A stretch of DNA of 49,046 bases from Enterovibrio qingdaonensis (lineage in GTDB: Bacteria; Pseudomonadota; Gammaproteobacteria; Enterobacterales; Vibrionaceae). Shown here one piece after another: positions 8,588-17,470 of this stretch. The stretch spans positions 1 through 49,046 of the forward strand of contig NZ_JAJUBB010000030.1 in the NCBI RefSeq assembly GCF_028683135.1, written 5' to 3'. Made by a program: the position numbers and the translations under genes. The notes under the pieces were generated by a model, which saw only the letters and a program-made list of their open reading frames with translations, was not told the origin of the DNA and ran no database searches. Every line of letters starts with the position of its first letter. Within the stretch, counting starts at the first letter, position 1.

Positions 8588-9331
8588 ATGAAAGCCAGTT
8601 ACGACCGGATAATCGTTCTCGATACCGAAACCACGGGTATGAACCGTGAAGGTGGTCCTCATTATGAAGGCCACAAAATCATTGAAATTGGTGCCGTTGA
8701 AATTGTAAACCGCAAACTGACGGGACGACATTTTCACGTATACATTAAGCCTGATCGTGAAATCGACCCCGAAGCGATTTCTGTTCACGGTATTACCGAT
8801 GAGTTTTTGGTTGATAAACCAGAATACAAAGAGATCCATGAAGAGTTTCTGAACTTCATTAAAGGCGCAGAACTTGTCGCGCACAACGCGCCCTTCGACG
8901 TCGGCTTTATGGATTATGAATTTCAGAAGCTGAACGCGAATGTCGGTAAAACGGAAGACTTCTGTAAGGTTACCGATACCCTTGCAATGGCAAGGAAAAT
9001 CTTCCCGGGTAAGCGTAACAACCTTGACGTGCTCTGTGATCGTTATGGCATAGATAACTCTCACCGTACGCTTCACGGCGCATTGCTCGATGCCGAGATA
9101 TTGGCAGATGTTTATCTGTTGATGACGGGCGGCCAAACAACATTGAAGTTTGGTGGCAGCGACGCGGGTGATCAAGAAAGTGGGGGCGAGACCATAAGAC
9201 GTGTCGAAGCCGGTGCAAAAAAACTAAAGATAATACAAGCTTCTGCCGATGAACTAAAAGAACATGAAGCGCAACTGGATGTGATTGAAAAAATCGGCAG
9301 TTGTTTGTGGAGGCAACAGGAGAGTGTATGA
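8588..9331 (+). CDS. dnaQ: DNA polymerase III epsilon subunit, 3'-5' proofreading exonuclease
   Basis: The DEDDh exonuclease is complete: Exo I with Asp12 and Glu14 (VLDTETTGM), Exo II with Asp104 (HNAPFDVGFMD), and Exo III with His163 and Asp168 (HGALLDAEILADVY). The C-terminal 60 or so residues form the tether that binds the polymerase alpha subunit. The protein proofreads during replication in the core polymerase. Its end overlaps the next gene by four bases (ATGA), so translation of the downstream envelope protein may be coupled to dnaQ, an arrangement seen in vibrios but not in E. coli. Confidence 0.98.
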   Translation: MKASYDRIIVLDTETTGMNREGGPHYEGHKIIEIGAVEIVNRKLTGRHFHVYIKPDREIDPEAISVHGITDEFLVDKPEYKEIHEEFLNFIKGAELVAHNAPFDVGFMDYEFQKLNANVGKTEDFCKVTDTLAMARKIFPGKRNNLDVLCDRYGIDNSHRTLHGALLDAEILADVYLLMTGGQTTLKFGGSDAGDQESGGETIRRVEAGAKKLKIIQASADELKEHEAQLDVIEKIGSCLWRQQESV

Positions 9332-10611
9332 AGAGTGGGTGGACTGGATTGCTGCTCGCTCTGTTGATGGCGTTCCATGTATCAGCAGAGCAAACATCTG
9401 ACAGTGATATTCGGTTGCTGAACAACCGTTTTCGTATCGATTCCACCATCACTCAGGTTGCGTTCGTAATCTATAGAGAAAATCCCAGCAAACCTGTTGT
9501 GCTTATCCAGCCTGATGGCACCAAGTTTTATGCATGGCGTCACCCAGACAATGTCTCTTGGCACCAAGAAGCCGATATGGATATTGTATCGGTCTTAGAT
9601 CCGATGCCAGGGCCTTGGCAGGCTATCGGAAAGGTCTCGCCTAAAAATCGTATTCGTATTTTGTCGGATTTGAATATGAAGGTGGATAAATTTCCTACGC
9701 GGTTGTATCAGAGTGAGACACTCAAGTTCACCGCTCGCCTCATGCAGGGAAATCAGCCCCTAAATCTTCGAGATTTTCTAGACAGGGTAGATCTCACCGT
9801 CACGTTTACGGAGTTTTTGGAAAATGTTGACGGGATACCTGAAGACCAACGCCCTCAGGCCATGTCGCTTGGGCAATTTGCTGATGACGGGGCTGGGTTT
9901 GATGAAGTGGCGGGAGACGGGGTTTTCACGGTCGAATTACCCATTAATGTTGCGCCCGGGAAATACTGGGCACGCGTGACGTCAGGTAATGGCGTATTTT
10001 TCCGAACACTTGAGCAAGAGGTGTTGGTGTATCCGACCCCGTTGATGGCCACGTTTAAACAAAGCCGTAAAAAAGCACTGCCTCATCACTTGCTGGTGGA
10101 GTCAGATGTTGCCAGTGTCGAAGAAGGAACCGTGGCAGTTCACTCTGAGTTTATCGACTCAAACGGCAAGGTCAGTGTTTATCAGGGGGCGGCAAATGAA
10201 GATTACACAGCACTGAATATAGACATTGATAATTTTGATCAGCCTGGTCGACATCGATGGTTTGGTTGGCTTTATGGCACCGATAAACTCTCCGGTCGCC
10301 CGCTCGTATTCAAATTGCCCGAACAGACGTTTGCTGTTGCTGACTATGCTGCTATTGAGCAAGCAAAGATCGAGCGTGAAGAACGTGAAGCCGAGCGTAA
10401 ACGTATTGAGGACGAAAAGCTGGCCGCAGAGCAGCGAGCAGCTGATCGGAAGATGGCGATGATCACGATTATAGGCGGCAATATCTTGCTGCTAATTTTG
10501 GCCATTGGTGGCTGGGTCGTGGTCCGTAAGATTAAGGCAAAACGATTGGCAGCTGAAACGGAAGATGAGTTGGAAGCCCCACCACCGGAAGAGTCAGATA
10601 AGGCTGCGTAG
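9328..10611 (+). CDS. TIGR03503-family single-pass envelope protein
   Basis: The 427-residue protein has a signal peptide (MKSGWTGLLLALLMAFHVSA), a long periplasmic part with Ig-like beta-strand character (about 25-335, including DDGAGFDEVAGDGVFTV), a highly charged coiled coil (about 340-380, KIEREEREAERKRIEDEK), a membrane segment (about 384-405) and a short acidic proline-rich cytoplasmic tail. This architecture and the PDGTKFYAWRHP stretch match TIGR03503, a family of unknown function in Vibrio and relatives. The start at 9328 follows CAGGAGAG and overlaps the dnaQ stop. Two-sided anchoring and the coiled coil suggest a scaffold or sensor spanning the inner membrane. Confidence 0.83.
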   Translation: MKSGWTGLLLALLMAFHVSAEQTSDSDIRLLNNRFRIDSTITQVAFVIYRENPSKPVVLIQPDGTKFYAWRHPDNVSWHQEADMDIVSVLDPMPGPWQAIGKVSPKNRIRILSDLNMKVDKFPTRLYQSETLKFTARLMQGNQPLNLRDFLDRVDLTVTFTEFLENVDGIPEDQRPQAMSLGQFADDGAGFDEVAGDGVFTVELPINVAPGKYWARVTSGNGVFFRTLEQEVLVYPTPLMATFKQSRKKALPHHLLVESDVASVEEGTVAVHSEFIDSNGKVSVYQGAANEDYTALNIDIDNFDQPGRHRWFGWLYGTDKLSGRPLVFKLPEQTFAVADYAAIEQAKIEREEREAERKRIEDEKLAAEQRAADRKMAMITIIGGNILLLILAIGGWVVVRKIKAKRLAAETEDELEAPPPEESDKAA

Positions 10612-10617
10612 CAAAGG

Positions 10618-10648
10618 AAAAGGAGAAGCGAATCGCTTCTCCTTTTTA
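10618..10648. terminator. Terminator between the TIGR03503 gene and fadE
   Basis: A 13-bp stem (AAAAGGAGAAGCG with CGCTTCTCCTTTT) closes an AAT loop and ends in T5 on the plus strand. Convergent fadE ends 27 bp away, so it may serve both. Confidence 0.85.
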
Positions 10649-10674
10649 CTACGTATTGCTAACGTTCGGTAGTG

Positions 10675-13125
10675 TTAGGCCGCATGAACCACGGTGTCTA
10701 ATGCGGATTGGGCAGCAGCAAGTTCTTTCGGATCGAAGTCATCGACACTGATGGTTTCAATTCTTCCTTCCTCTGCTATTCGCAGCATATCTGCCTCTTT
10801 TTCAGAAATAGCACCTGCTTTCAAGCCTATGTCTGCCACTTTGTCCAAGAACATGAATGGCAGTTTTTCTCCTGTCTTGTCGCAGACTTTTTTGTGAATC
10901 GGTTCTGCTGCAAGGATATCAAGCAGTGCTTTTTCTATCTTGCCTACCGGATTGTGCTCAGAGGCTTCAACGAACTGACCACGACCGAGGCGAGAGCGCG
11001 TTTCTCCTGGCGTTTGCAGAATACGAGCAACCTTGCCATCCAGTTTGTCACTTGGTTTGGATCGACGTGAACCGAAAGGTAACAGCAGCACGCGAAGTGG
11101 CGTCGCTACCCAGCGATTTGGGAAGTTCGCCAGAAAATCTATCATGGCTTGTTCAGCTTGATAGAGTGCGTCTTGAGCACCCCAATGCACCAGAGGCAGG
11201 TCATCTTTCTTGAAGCCATCATCGGCATAACGTTTGAGGGTTGCTGATGCCAAATACAGTTGACTCAGAATATCACCTAAACGTGCGGATAAGCGTTCTT
11301 TGCGCTTAAGGTCACCACCCAAGACCGCCATGGAAATGTCTGCCAACAGTGCAAGGTTTGCTGAATAGCGGTTCATTTGTTGGTAGTAGCGTGCGGTAAC
11401 ATCTTTATTCGGTACGTTAGATGTACGACCGTCGGTTAGGCCCAGCCATACAGAGCGGACAAGGTTACTAATGACAAATCCAACGTGACCAAACAGCGCT
11501 TGGTCAAAGCCCGACAAGGCTTCTCTTTCATTCTCATTGTATGCCGCATCCATCTCTGCAAGAACGAAAGGGTGGCAACGAATGGCACCTTGGCCAAAGA
11601 TAATCATTGAACGGGTAAGGATGTTTGCACCTTCAACTGTGACTGCAATGGGAGCACCTTGATAGCCCCGTGCAAGGAAGTTTTTCGGCCCAAGACAAAT
11701 ACCCTTTCCGCCTGCAACATCCATTGCATCAATCACACCTTGCTGCCCACGATGGGTACAGTGGTATTTCACAATGGCAGAAATAACAGACGGCTTCTCA
11801 CCTAAGTCGATACCAGCAACAGTAAACGTACTTGCCGCATCCAGTACATAAGCATTACCGCCAATACGCGCTAATGGTTCTTCAATGCCTTCCATTTTAC
11901 CAATGGGCAGTTTGAATTGGCGGCGAATGCGAGCGTATGCCCCTGTTGCTAGAGCGGCAGTTTTTAGTCCACCTGTCGCATTAGAAGGTAAGGTGATACC
12001 GCGGCCGACAGAAAGGCATTCCACCAACATACGCCAGCCTTGGCCTGCCATGGGTGAACCACCGATAATGAAATCGAGCGGTACAAAGATGTTCTTGCCG
12101 CGCGTTGGTCCATTTTGGAATGGCAGATTCAGTGGGAAGTGGCGACGGCCGATATCGACACCTTCAATGTCGGTAGGGATAAGGGCACAGGTAATGCCAA
12201 TGTCTTCTTTGTCACCAAGCAGACCTTCAGGATCTTTGAGTTTGAATGCGAGACCCAATACCGTCGCAACAGGCGCGAGTGTGATATACCGCTTGTTCCA
12301 AGTGATAGACATGCCGAGGACTTCTTCACCTTGCCACATCCCCTTGGTGACGACGCCTTCGTCAGGGATAGACCCGGCATCGGAACCCGCTTCTGGGCTA
12401 GTCAGGGCAAAACATGGGATCTCTAATCCGTTTGCTAGGCGAGGTAGATAATAGTCTTTTTGATCGTCGGTGCCATAGTGTTGCAGTAGTTCGCCAGGAC
12501 CAAGGCTATTGGGTACACCCACGGTGGATGACAGTACGCCAGATACGCCCGTCAGTTTTTGAAGTACCAGTGATTGTGCGTAGGCAGAAAACTCCAGACC
12601 ACCGTATTTCTTCTTGATAATCATGGCAAAGAATTTGTTGTCTTTAAGGTATTGCCATACTTCTTCAGGAAGATCTGCAAGTTGATGTGTCACCTGATAA
12701 TCACTCACCATGCGGCAGACTTCGTTGACTGGCCCATCGAGAAAGGCTTTTTCTTCTGCACTCAACCTTGGAGCCGGTACGTCGTGAAGTTTGTTCCAGT
12801 CAGGGGCTCCACGGAACAATTCAGCTTCCCACCACACAGTTCCTGCATCAATTGCTTCTTTTTCCGTCTGCGACATTTCAGGCATTACACCTTTAAAAAG
12901 CTTTAGAGCAGGTTTACTGAGCCAAGTTTCTCGAAACGAGCGCACATTTAATGGAATGGCGATCGCCACGAAAATTAGCCATGACACTTCACCGACGATG
13001 CCGATAGATGATCCAAGCATTAACAAAGCAGCGGTGGCGGCGGTAAAGAGCTTTAAACCGGTTCGGTGGTATGCCAGCAAGGCAAATACGAGCAAAAATG
13101 TTAGTAGGTACAGGGTTGTTGCCAT
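10675..13125 (-). CDS. fadE: Acyl-CoA dehydrogenase FadE
   Basis: FadE carries out the first, FAD-dependent oxidation of fatty acyl-CoA in beta-oxidation. The 816-residue length equals the large FadE family and far exceeds ordinary acyl-CoA dehydrogenases. Two or three N-terminal hydrophobic helices (residues 1-60) anchor it to the inner membrane. The dehydrogenase core follows, with [40 protein letters not shown] and [18 protein letters not shown]. The C-terminal region (about 560-815) is the FadE-specific DUF1974 part. The ATG at 13125 has AAAGGAGAACCAATC upstream. The gene is divergent from gmhA as in E. coli, and a FadR-type operator overlaps its probable start of transcription. Confidence 0.97.
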   Translation of the reverse strand: MATTLYLLTFLLVFALLAYHRTGLKLFTAATAALLMLGSSIGIVGEVSWLIFVAIAIPLNVRSFRETWLSKPALKLFKGVMPEMSQTEKEAIDAGTVWWEAELFRGAPDWNKLHDVPAPRLSAEEKAFLDGPVNEVCRMVSDYQVTHQLADLPEEVWQYLKDNKFFAMIIKKKYGGLEFSAYAQSLVLQKLTGVSGVLSSTVGVPNSLGPGELLQHYGTDDQKDYYLPRLANGLEIPCFALTSPEAGSDAGSIPDEGVVTKGMWQGEEVLGMSITWNKRYITLAPVATVLGLAFKLKDPEGLLGDKEDIGITCALIPTDIEGVDIGRRHFPLNLPFQNGPTRGKNIFVPLDFIIGGSPMAGQGWRMLVECLSVGRGITLPSNATGGLKTAALATGAYARIRRQFKLPIGKMEGIEEPLARIGGNAYVLDAASTFTVAGIDLGEKPSVISAIVKYHCTHRGQQGVIDAMDVAGGKGICLGPKNFLARGYQGAPIAVTVEGANILTRSMIIFGQGAIRCHPFVLAEMDAAYNENEREALSGFDQALFGHVGFVISNLVRSVWLGLTDGRTSNVPNKDVTARYYQQMNRYSANLALLADISMAVLGGDLKRKERLSARLGDILSQLYLASATLKRYADDGFKKDDLPLVHWGAQDALYQAEQAMIDFLANFPNRWVATPLRVLLLPFGSRRSKPSDKLDGKVARILQTPGETRSRLGRGQFVEASEHNPVGKIEKALLDILAAEPIHKKVCDKTGEKLPFMFLDKVADIGLKAGAISEKEADMLRIAEEGRIETISVDDFDPKELAAAQSALDTVVHAA

Positions 13126-13164
13126 GATTGGTTCTCCTTTTCCAGCAACCCGAACGATATTGGT

Positions 13165-13181
13165 AAGAGGTCATACCACTT
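13165..13181 (-). promoter_or_regulatory. FadR-type operator of fadE
   Basis: On the minus strand the 17-mer AAGTGGTATGACCTCTT contains the FadR core TGGTNNGACC exactly. It sits about 40 bp before the fadE ATG and covers the start of transcription predicted from the promoter at 13183-13212, the classic position for repression in the absence of long-chain acyl-CoA. Confidence 0.68.
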
Positions 13182-13182
13182 A

Positions 13183-13212
13183 ATTGTAAGCAGGTTTTTA
13201 AGAGAATGTAAA
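13183..13212 (-). promoter_or_regulatory. Sigma-70 promoter of fadE
   Basis: On the minus strand, TTTACA (13212-13207) and TACAAT (13188-13183) are separated by 18 bases. The predicted start near 13176 lies inside the FadR-type operator. Confidence 0.6.
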
Positions 13213-13411
13213 ACGATGACCGGTAAAAATGTGCGCAAAATTTCACATGAGAAGAGGAAAGGTGGTGGTTCAAATTTTAGGCAATTGTTTTCACTGACTA
13301 TTCATAAACCGAGCAGGATTATCGACAGGATTCGCTATTTGTGGGTACACTGCGGGATAACGATTTGGGCGGCTTGCCCCATCACGTCAACGATAAAAAG
13401 AGAATTTGCCC

Positions 13412-13990
13412 ATGTACCAAGATCTCATTCGCTCAGAGTTGAATGAAGCAGCTCAAGTGCTAAACGCATTTTTAAGCGATGACAAAAACATTGCTGATAT
13501 CGAAGCGGCAGCAAAGCTGCTGGCTGATTCTTTCAAGGCCGGTGGTAAAGTCCTGTCTTGTGGTAACGGTGGTTCACACTGTGATGCCATGCATTTTGCT
13601 GAAGAACTAACGGGTCGTTACCGTGAAAATCGCCCTGGCTACCCAGCGATTGCGATTTCTGATCCTAGCCATTTGTCATGCGTAAGTAATGACTTCGGCT
13701 ACGAGTATGTGTTCTCACGCTATTTAGAAGCCGTTGGCAGCAAAGGTGATGTGCTGTTTGGACTGTCAACGTCTGGCAACTCAGGCAATGTCCTGAAAGC
13801 GATTGACGCAGCGAAAGCAAAAGGCATGAAGAGCATCATGCTGACAGGTAAAGATGGCGGCCAAATGGCGGGTCTGGCAGATGTTGAAATTCGTGTACCG
13901 CATTTTGGCTATGCTGATCGTATTCAAGAAGTGCATATCAAGATCATTCACATCTTGATCCAGCTTGTTGAAAAAGAGATGGAAAAGTAA
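13412..13990 (+). CDS. gmhA: Sedoheptulose 7-phosphate isomerase (phosphoheptose isomerase)
   Basis: GmhA converts sedoheptulose 7-phosphate to D-glycero-D-manno-heptose 7-phosphate, the first step of heptose synthesis for the LPS inner core. The SIS-domain protein matches the E. coli enzyme almost throughout: [57 protein letters not shown] and [19 protein letters not shown]. The Zn/active-site residues around [10 protein letters not shown] are intact. The ATG at 13412 gives 192 residues, the usual length; an in-frame TTG at 13406 is less likely. yafJ follows after 26 bp and is probably cotranscribed. Confidence 0.97.
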   Translation: MYQDLIRSELNEAAQVLNAFLSDDKNIADIEAAAKLLADSFKAGGKVLSCGNGGSHCDAMHFAEELTGRYRENRPGYPAIAISDPSHLSCVSNDFGYEYVFSRYLEAVGSKGDVLFGLSTSGNSGNVLKAIDAAKAKGMKSIMLTGKDGGQMAGLADVEIRVPHFGYADRIQEVHIKIIHILIQLVEKEMEK

Positions 13991-14016
13991 GTCGAGAAAA
14001 GGCAGCGTAAAGGATT

Positions 14017-14817
14017 ATGTGTGAACTCCTTGGCATGAGTGCCAATGTACCAACAGATATATGTTTCAGCTTTACTGGCTTGATCCAACGTGGGGGTAAT
14101 ACTGGCCCTCACCGTGATGGCTGGGGAATTGTGTTTTATGAAGGGAAAGGGTTCCGTACTTTCAAAGACCCTAACCCGAGCTGCGACTCAAAAGTCGCTG
14201 AATTAGTGCAAAGCTACCCCATTAAAAGTTGTGCGGTTATCAGTCATATTCGACAAGCGAACCGTGGTGAAGTCAGTTTGGTCAATACTCATCCGTTTAC
14301 CCGTGAAATCTGGGGACGGTATTGGACTTACGCACACAATGGACAACTGACGGGCTATGAAGATCTCCCGACGGGTCACTTTAAGCCAGTAGGTGAGACA
14401 GACAGTGAGAAAGCCTTCTGTTGGTTGTTGTACGAAATTGAAAAGCACTACCCTGACAAGCCAGAGGACATGATTGAGGTTTTCTACTTTATCGCCAGTC
14501 GTTGCGATAAGTTGCGAGAGCTTGGTGTCTTCAACATGCTTTTCAGTGACGGTGATTACGTCATGACGTATTGCACCAACAATCTTCATTGGATCACGCG
14601 TCGCGCGCCGTTTGGCAAAGCGAGCCTGATTGATGAAGAGGTGACAGTAGATTTTCAGGAAGAAACGACACCGAACGACGTGGTAACAGTGATTGCGACT
14701 CAACCACTGACCAATAATGAAACGTGGCACAAAATGGTGCCGGGTGAATATTGTGTGTTCCACCTCGGGGAAGTCTTTACCTGCAACCGTGTTGAGCTAG
14801 CAGCCTCAGAAGCTTAG
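14017..14817 (+). CDS. yafJ: YafJ-type class II glutamine amidotransferase
   Basis: The N-terminal nucleophile is Cys2 (MCELLGMSANVPTD), exposed after Met removal as in Ntn-type glutaminases. Supporting motifs are QRGGNTGPHRDGWGIVFYE, SHIRQANRGEVSLVNTHPF and YAHNGQLTGYE, which build the glutamine site. The 266-residue protein is a stand-alone glutaminase domain of the YafJ (GATase_4/DUF3700-like) type; the acceptor reaction is unknown. Its place directly after gmhA matches E. coli. A GGA-rich stretch (AAAGGATT) precedes the ATG at 14017. Confidence 0.92.
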   Translation: MCELLGMSANVPTDICFSFTGLIQRGGNTGPHRDGWGIVFYEGKGFRTFKDPNPSCDSKVAELVQSYPIKSCAVISHIRQANRGEVSLVNTHPFTREIWGRYWTYAHNGQLTGYEDLPTGHFKPVGETDSEKAFCWLLYEIEKHYPDKPEDMIEVFYFIASRCDKLRELGVFNMLFSDGDYVMTYCTNNLHWITRRAPFGKASLIDEEVTVDFQEETTPNDVVTVIATQPLTNNETWHKMVPGEYCVFHLGEVFTCNRVELAASEA

Positions 14818-14837
14818 TTTTTTCGTTGAAAAGACAA

Positions 14838-14869
14838 ATAAAAACGCGCCTCAATGGGCGCGTTTTTTT
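14838..14869. terminator. Bidirectional terminator between yafJ and purN
   Basis: AAAAACGCGCC and GGCGCGTTTTT pair around a six-base loop, with seven T after it on the plus strand and A-rich sequence before it. Confidence 0.88.
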
Positions 14870-14907
14870 ATAGGTGTTTGGGATTAATACCCTTTTGGGG
14901 TGGTACG

Positions 14908-15543
14908 TTAGTCCGCGGCGTATCCGTGGGAACCAAGAACGTCGTCGTCCAATTTGGCTTTGCCATCGACCATGCTAAGACGGCCCTGGCAGAACCACTC
15001 AACCACCAATGGATAGATGCGATGTTCTTGCTCTTGAACGCGAGCAAACACTGCATCTACATCATCGTCTTCGAAAATAGGCACGCGTGCCTGCAAAATG
15101 ACAGGGCCGCCGTCGAGCTCTTCTGTCACAAAGTGCACAGACGTGCCGTGCTCTTCATCACCAGCATCGATTGCACGCTGGTGGGTATTAAGTCCAGTGT
15201 ACTTTGGCAAAAGCGACGGGTGAATGTTCAGCATTTTGCCTTGGTAATGACGAACAAATTCCGGTGTCAGAATACGCATGAATCCAGCCAGCACAATAAG
15301 GTCTGGCGCGAATTCATCAATGGTTGCCATCAGCTGGCTGTCGTATTCACTGCGATCAGTGATGCCTTTACTTGGCACTACAACCGCTTCAATACCGGCT
15401 TCTTTTGCTCGTGTCAGTCCGTATGCATCAACCTTATTGGCAATCACGGCACTCACTGTCATGCCATTTTGGTCATGACAGCGGTCGATAATTGCCTGCA
15501 GATTTGAGCCGTTCCCTGAAACCAGAACAACCAGCTTTTTCAT
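14908..15543 (-). CDS. purN: Phosphoribosylglycinamide formyltransferase (GAR transformylase N)
   Basis: PurN transfers a formyl group from 10-formyltetrahydrofolate to GAR in step 3 of de novo purine synthesis. The catalytic residues are at the E. coli numbers: Asn106 and His108 (MLNIHPSLLPKY) and Asp144 (EELDGGPVI). The phosphate-binding start LVSGNGSNLQAII is intact. The start is two bases after the purM stop (GGGGTAACAATG), so the two are cotranscribed and controlled by the PurR box before purM. Confidence 0.97.
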   Translation of the reverse strand: MKKLVVLVSGNGSNLQAIIDRCHDQNGMTVSAVIANKVDAYGLTRAKEAGIEAVVVPSKGITDRSEYDSQLMATIDEFAPDLIVLAGFMRILTPEFVRHYQGKMLNIHPSLLPKYTGLNTHQRAIDAGDEEHGTSVHFVTEELDGGPVILQARVPIFEDDDVDAVFARVQEQEHRIYPLVVEWFCQGRLSMVDGKAKLDDDVLGSHGYAAD

Positions 15544-15545
15544 TG

Positions 15546-16589
15546 TTACCCCTTAATTTCTACCTGCTCTTCGCCGTCAGCCGCATTTTCGATGCGACCC
15601 AGAAGCCATGCATTCTCACCTTCTTGGTTCAGAATATCGATAGCTTGCTGTGCTTGTTCTTCAGGTAGAGCGATCACAAGGCCAACACCACAGTTGAAAG
15701 TGCGGTACATCTCGTGTTCGGTAACGTTGCCTTTCTCTTGCAGCCAGTTAAAGATGGCTGGCCATTCCCAGCTATTGCCATCAACAACGGCTTTGGTGCC
15801 TTTTGGCAGTACGCGTGGAATGTTTTCCCAGAAACCACCGCCAGTAATGTGCGAGATAGCATGCGCGTCACAGCTTTCCAGCATTTTCAGAACAGGTTTC
15901 ACGTAAATGCGTGTTGGTTCCAAAAGATGGTCACTCAGCGTTTTACCTTCCAACTCTGCGCTGATATCAGCACCTGAGACTTCGATGATTTTACGGATCA
16001 GGCTGAATCCGTTTGAGTGTGGGCCTGAAGATGCAACGGCGATCAGTGCATTGCCTTCAGCCACTTTTGAACCATCAATGATGTCTTCTTTTTCCACAAC
16101 GCCGACACAGAAACCTGCGACATCATAGTCTTCACCATGGTACATACCTGGCATTTCGGCTGTTTCACCACCAATCAGTGCACAGCCAGACTGCATACAG
16201 CCTTCACCGATGCCTGTCACAACGTCAGCTGCCGTGTCCACATCCAGCTTGCCCGTTGCGTAGTAATCAAGGAAGAACAGCGGTTCTGCACCTTGAACAA
16301 TCAAATCGTTCACACACATTGCCACGAGGTCGATACCAATGGTGTCGTGTTTTTTCAGATCCATGGCCAGACGAAGTTTGGTGCCTACACCGTCAGTACC
16401 AGAAACCAGTACCGGATGTTTATATTTGGTAGGCAGTTCACACAGCGCGCCGAAGCCGCCTATGCCACCCATCACTTCTGGACGACGAGTGCGCTTTACC
16501 ACGCCTTTGATTCTGTCGACCAAGGCATTGCCTGCATCAATATCTACACCTGCATCTTTGTAGCTAAGAGAAGACTTATTATCGCTCAC
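15546..16589 (-). CDS. purM: Phosphoribosylformylglycinamidine cyclo-ligase (AIR synthetase)
   Basis: PurM closes the imidazole ring of AIR using ATP (step 5 of purine synthesis). The sequence runs [57 protein letters not shown] and [17 protein letters not shown], all diagnostic of PurM. Length 347 matches E. coli (345). It is first in the purMN unit. A PurR box lies 63 bp upstream, overlapping the -35 region of a probable promoter whose -10 is TAAAAT (complement of 16629-16634). Confidence 0.97.
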   Translation of the reverse strand: MSDNKSSLSYKDAGVDIDAGNALVDRIKGVVKRTRRPEVMGGIGGFGALCELPTKYKHPVLVSGTDGVGTKLRLAMDLKKHDTIGIDLVAMCVNDLIVQGAEPLFFLDYYATGKLDVDTAADVVTGIGEGCMQSGCALIGGETAEMPGMYHGEDYDVAGFCVGVVEKEDIIDGSKVAEGNALIAVASSGPHSNGFSLIRKIIEVSGADISAELEGKTLSDHLLEPTRIYVKPVLKMLESCDAHAISHITGGGFWENIPRVLPKGTKAVVDGNSWEWPAIFNWLQEKGNVTEHEMYRTFNCGVGLVIALPEEQAQQAIDILNQEGENAWLLGRIENAADGEEQVEIKG

Positions 16590-16651
16590 TGGGGATCCTT
16601 ACCGAGTTGTGGAGTGAAAAGCGGCGCCATTTTAACAGCCACTTTCCAAAA

Positions 16652-16667
16652 AGGAAAACGTTTGCGT
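16652..16667 (-). promoter_or_regulatory. PurR operator of purMN
   Basis: The minus-strand sequence ACGCAAACGTTTTCCT matches the PurR consensus ACGCAAACGTTTGCGT at 13 of 16 bases, with the central AAACGTTT intact. It overlaps the -35 region upstream of purM, where PurR with hypoxanthine or guanine would repress. Confidence 0.8.
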
Positions 16668-16731
16668 CAGTGGTTTTGCTGCAAAAAGAAGCAACCGGAT
16701 GTATCTGGCTATCCCGCCAAATATTCTCGTG

Positions 16732-16756
16732 TATAATTCGATGAATTTGTTTTTTT
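16732..16756 (+). promoter_or_regulatory. upp -10 element and T-rich start region
   Basis: A perfect TATAAT (16732-16737) lies 33 bp before the upp ATG, without a good -35. The expected start of transcription is near 16744, and the first bases include TTT (16746-16748) and a run of seven T (16750-16756). In E. coli, upp is controlled by UTP-dependent slippage on a T run at the start site; similar control is possible here. Confidence 0.5.
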
Positions 16757-16769
16757 GCAGGAGTCTGTC

Positions 16770-17396
16770 ATGAAAGTTGTTGAGGTCAAGCATCCGCTGG
16801 TTAAACATAAAATTGGTCTGATGCGTGAAGGTGACATCAGCACCAAGCGTTTCCGTGAGTTAGCAACAGAAGTGGGTAGCCTACTTACGTATGAAGCGAC
16901 CTCAGATTTTGAGACAGAAAAAGTCACGATTGAAGGTTGGAATGGTCCAGTAGAAGTTGACCAAATCAAAGGTAAAAAAGTGACTGTAGTGCCAATCCTG
17001 CGTGCAGGTCTCGGCATGATGGATGGCGTTCTAGAGCACATCCCAAGTGCGCGTATCAGCGTTGTTGGCATCTACCGTGACGAAGAAACGTTGGAGCCTG
17101 TGCCTTACTTCCATAAATTGGCGAGCAACATCAATGAGCGTATGGCACTGGTGGTTGACCCAATGCTGGCAACTGGCGGCTCTATGATCGCAACTATCGA
17201 TCTGCTGAAAGAAAACGGCTGTGAGCACATCAAAGTGTTGGTTCTGGTTGCGGCACCAGAAGGTATCGAAGCACTGGAAAAAGCGCACCCAGACGTTGAG
17301 CTGTACACGGCTGCTATCGATGAAAAACTGAATGACAAAGGCTACATCGTTCCAGGTCTGGGCGATGCGGGCGACAAGATTTTCGGTACTAAATAA
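16770..17396 (+). CDS. upp: Uracil phosphoribosyltransferase
   Basis: Upp makes UMP from uracil and PRPP in pyrimidine salvage. The PRPP-binding stretch [18 protein letters not shown] and the uracil-binding end [15 protein letters not shown] are present, with the family start [19 protein letters not shown]. The ATG at 16770 has GCAGGAG six bases upstream and gives 208 residues, exactly the E. coli length; the upstream TTG at 16755 is not needed. The partner permease uraA faces it from the other side, unlike E. coli where upp and uraA form one operon. Confidence 0.97.
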   Translation: MKVVEVKHPLVKHKIGLMREGDISTKRFRELATEVGSLLTYEATSDFETEKVTIEGWNGPVEVDQIKGKKVTVVPILRAGLGMMDGVLEHIPSARISVVGIYRDEETLEPVPYFHKLASNINERMALVVDPMLATGGSMIATIDLLKENGCEHIKVLVLVAAPEGIEALEKAHPDVELYTAAIDEKLNDKGYIVPGLGDAGDKIFGTK

Positions 17397-17414
17397 TCCG
17401 ATTTCGCGTTCAAT

Positions 17415-17444
17415 AAAAAAGGCTTCCAGATGGAAGCCTTTTTT
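17415..17444. terminator. Bidirectional terminator between upp and uraA
   Basis: AAAAAAGGCTTCC, loop AGAT, GGAAGCCTTTTTT is a 13-bp perfect stem ending in T or A runs on either side. It serves both convergent genes. Confidence 0.92.
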
Positions 17445-17470
17445 GTTTCTGTGTGATTTAATGGCTGGAA

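Noticed and set aside
8558-9175. 205-codon open frame on the minus strand across dnaQ
   Set aside because: It is antisense to a complete DnaQ with all catalytic residues, and its translation shows no recognisable domain.
14854-15507. 217-codon frame on the plus strand across purN
   Set aside because: Antisense shadow of PurN; the composition is typical of a reverse-complement frame and there is no ribosome site.
16137-16736. 199-codon frame on the plus strand across purM and its promoter
   Set aside because: Antisense to purM and covers the PurR box; no motif.
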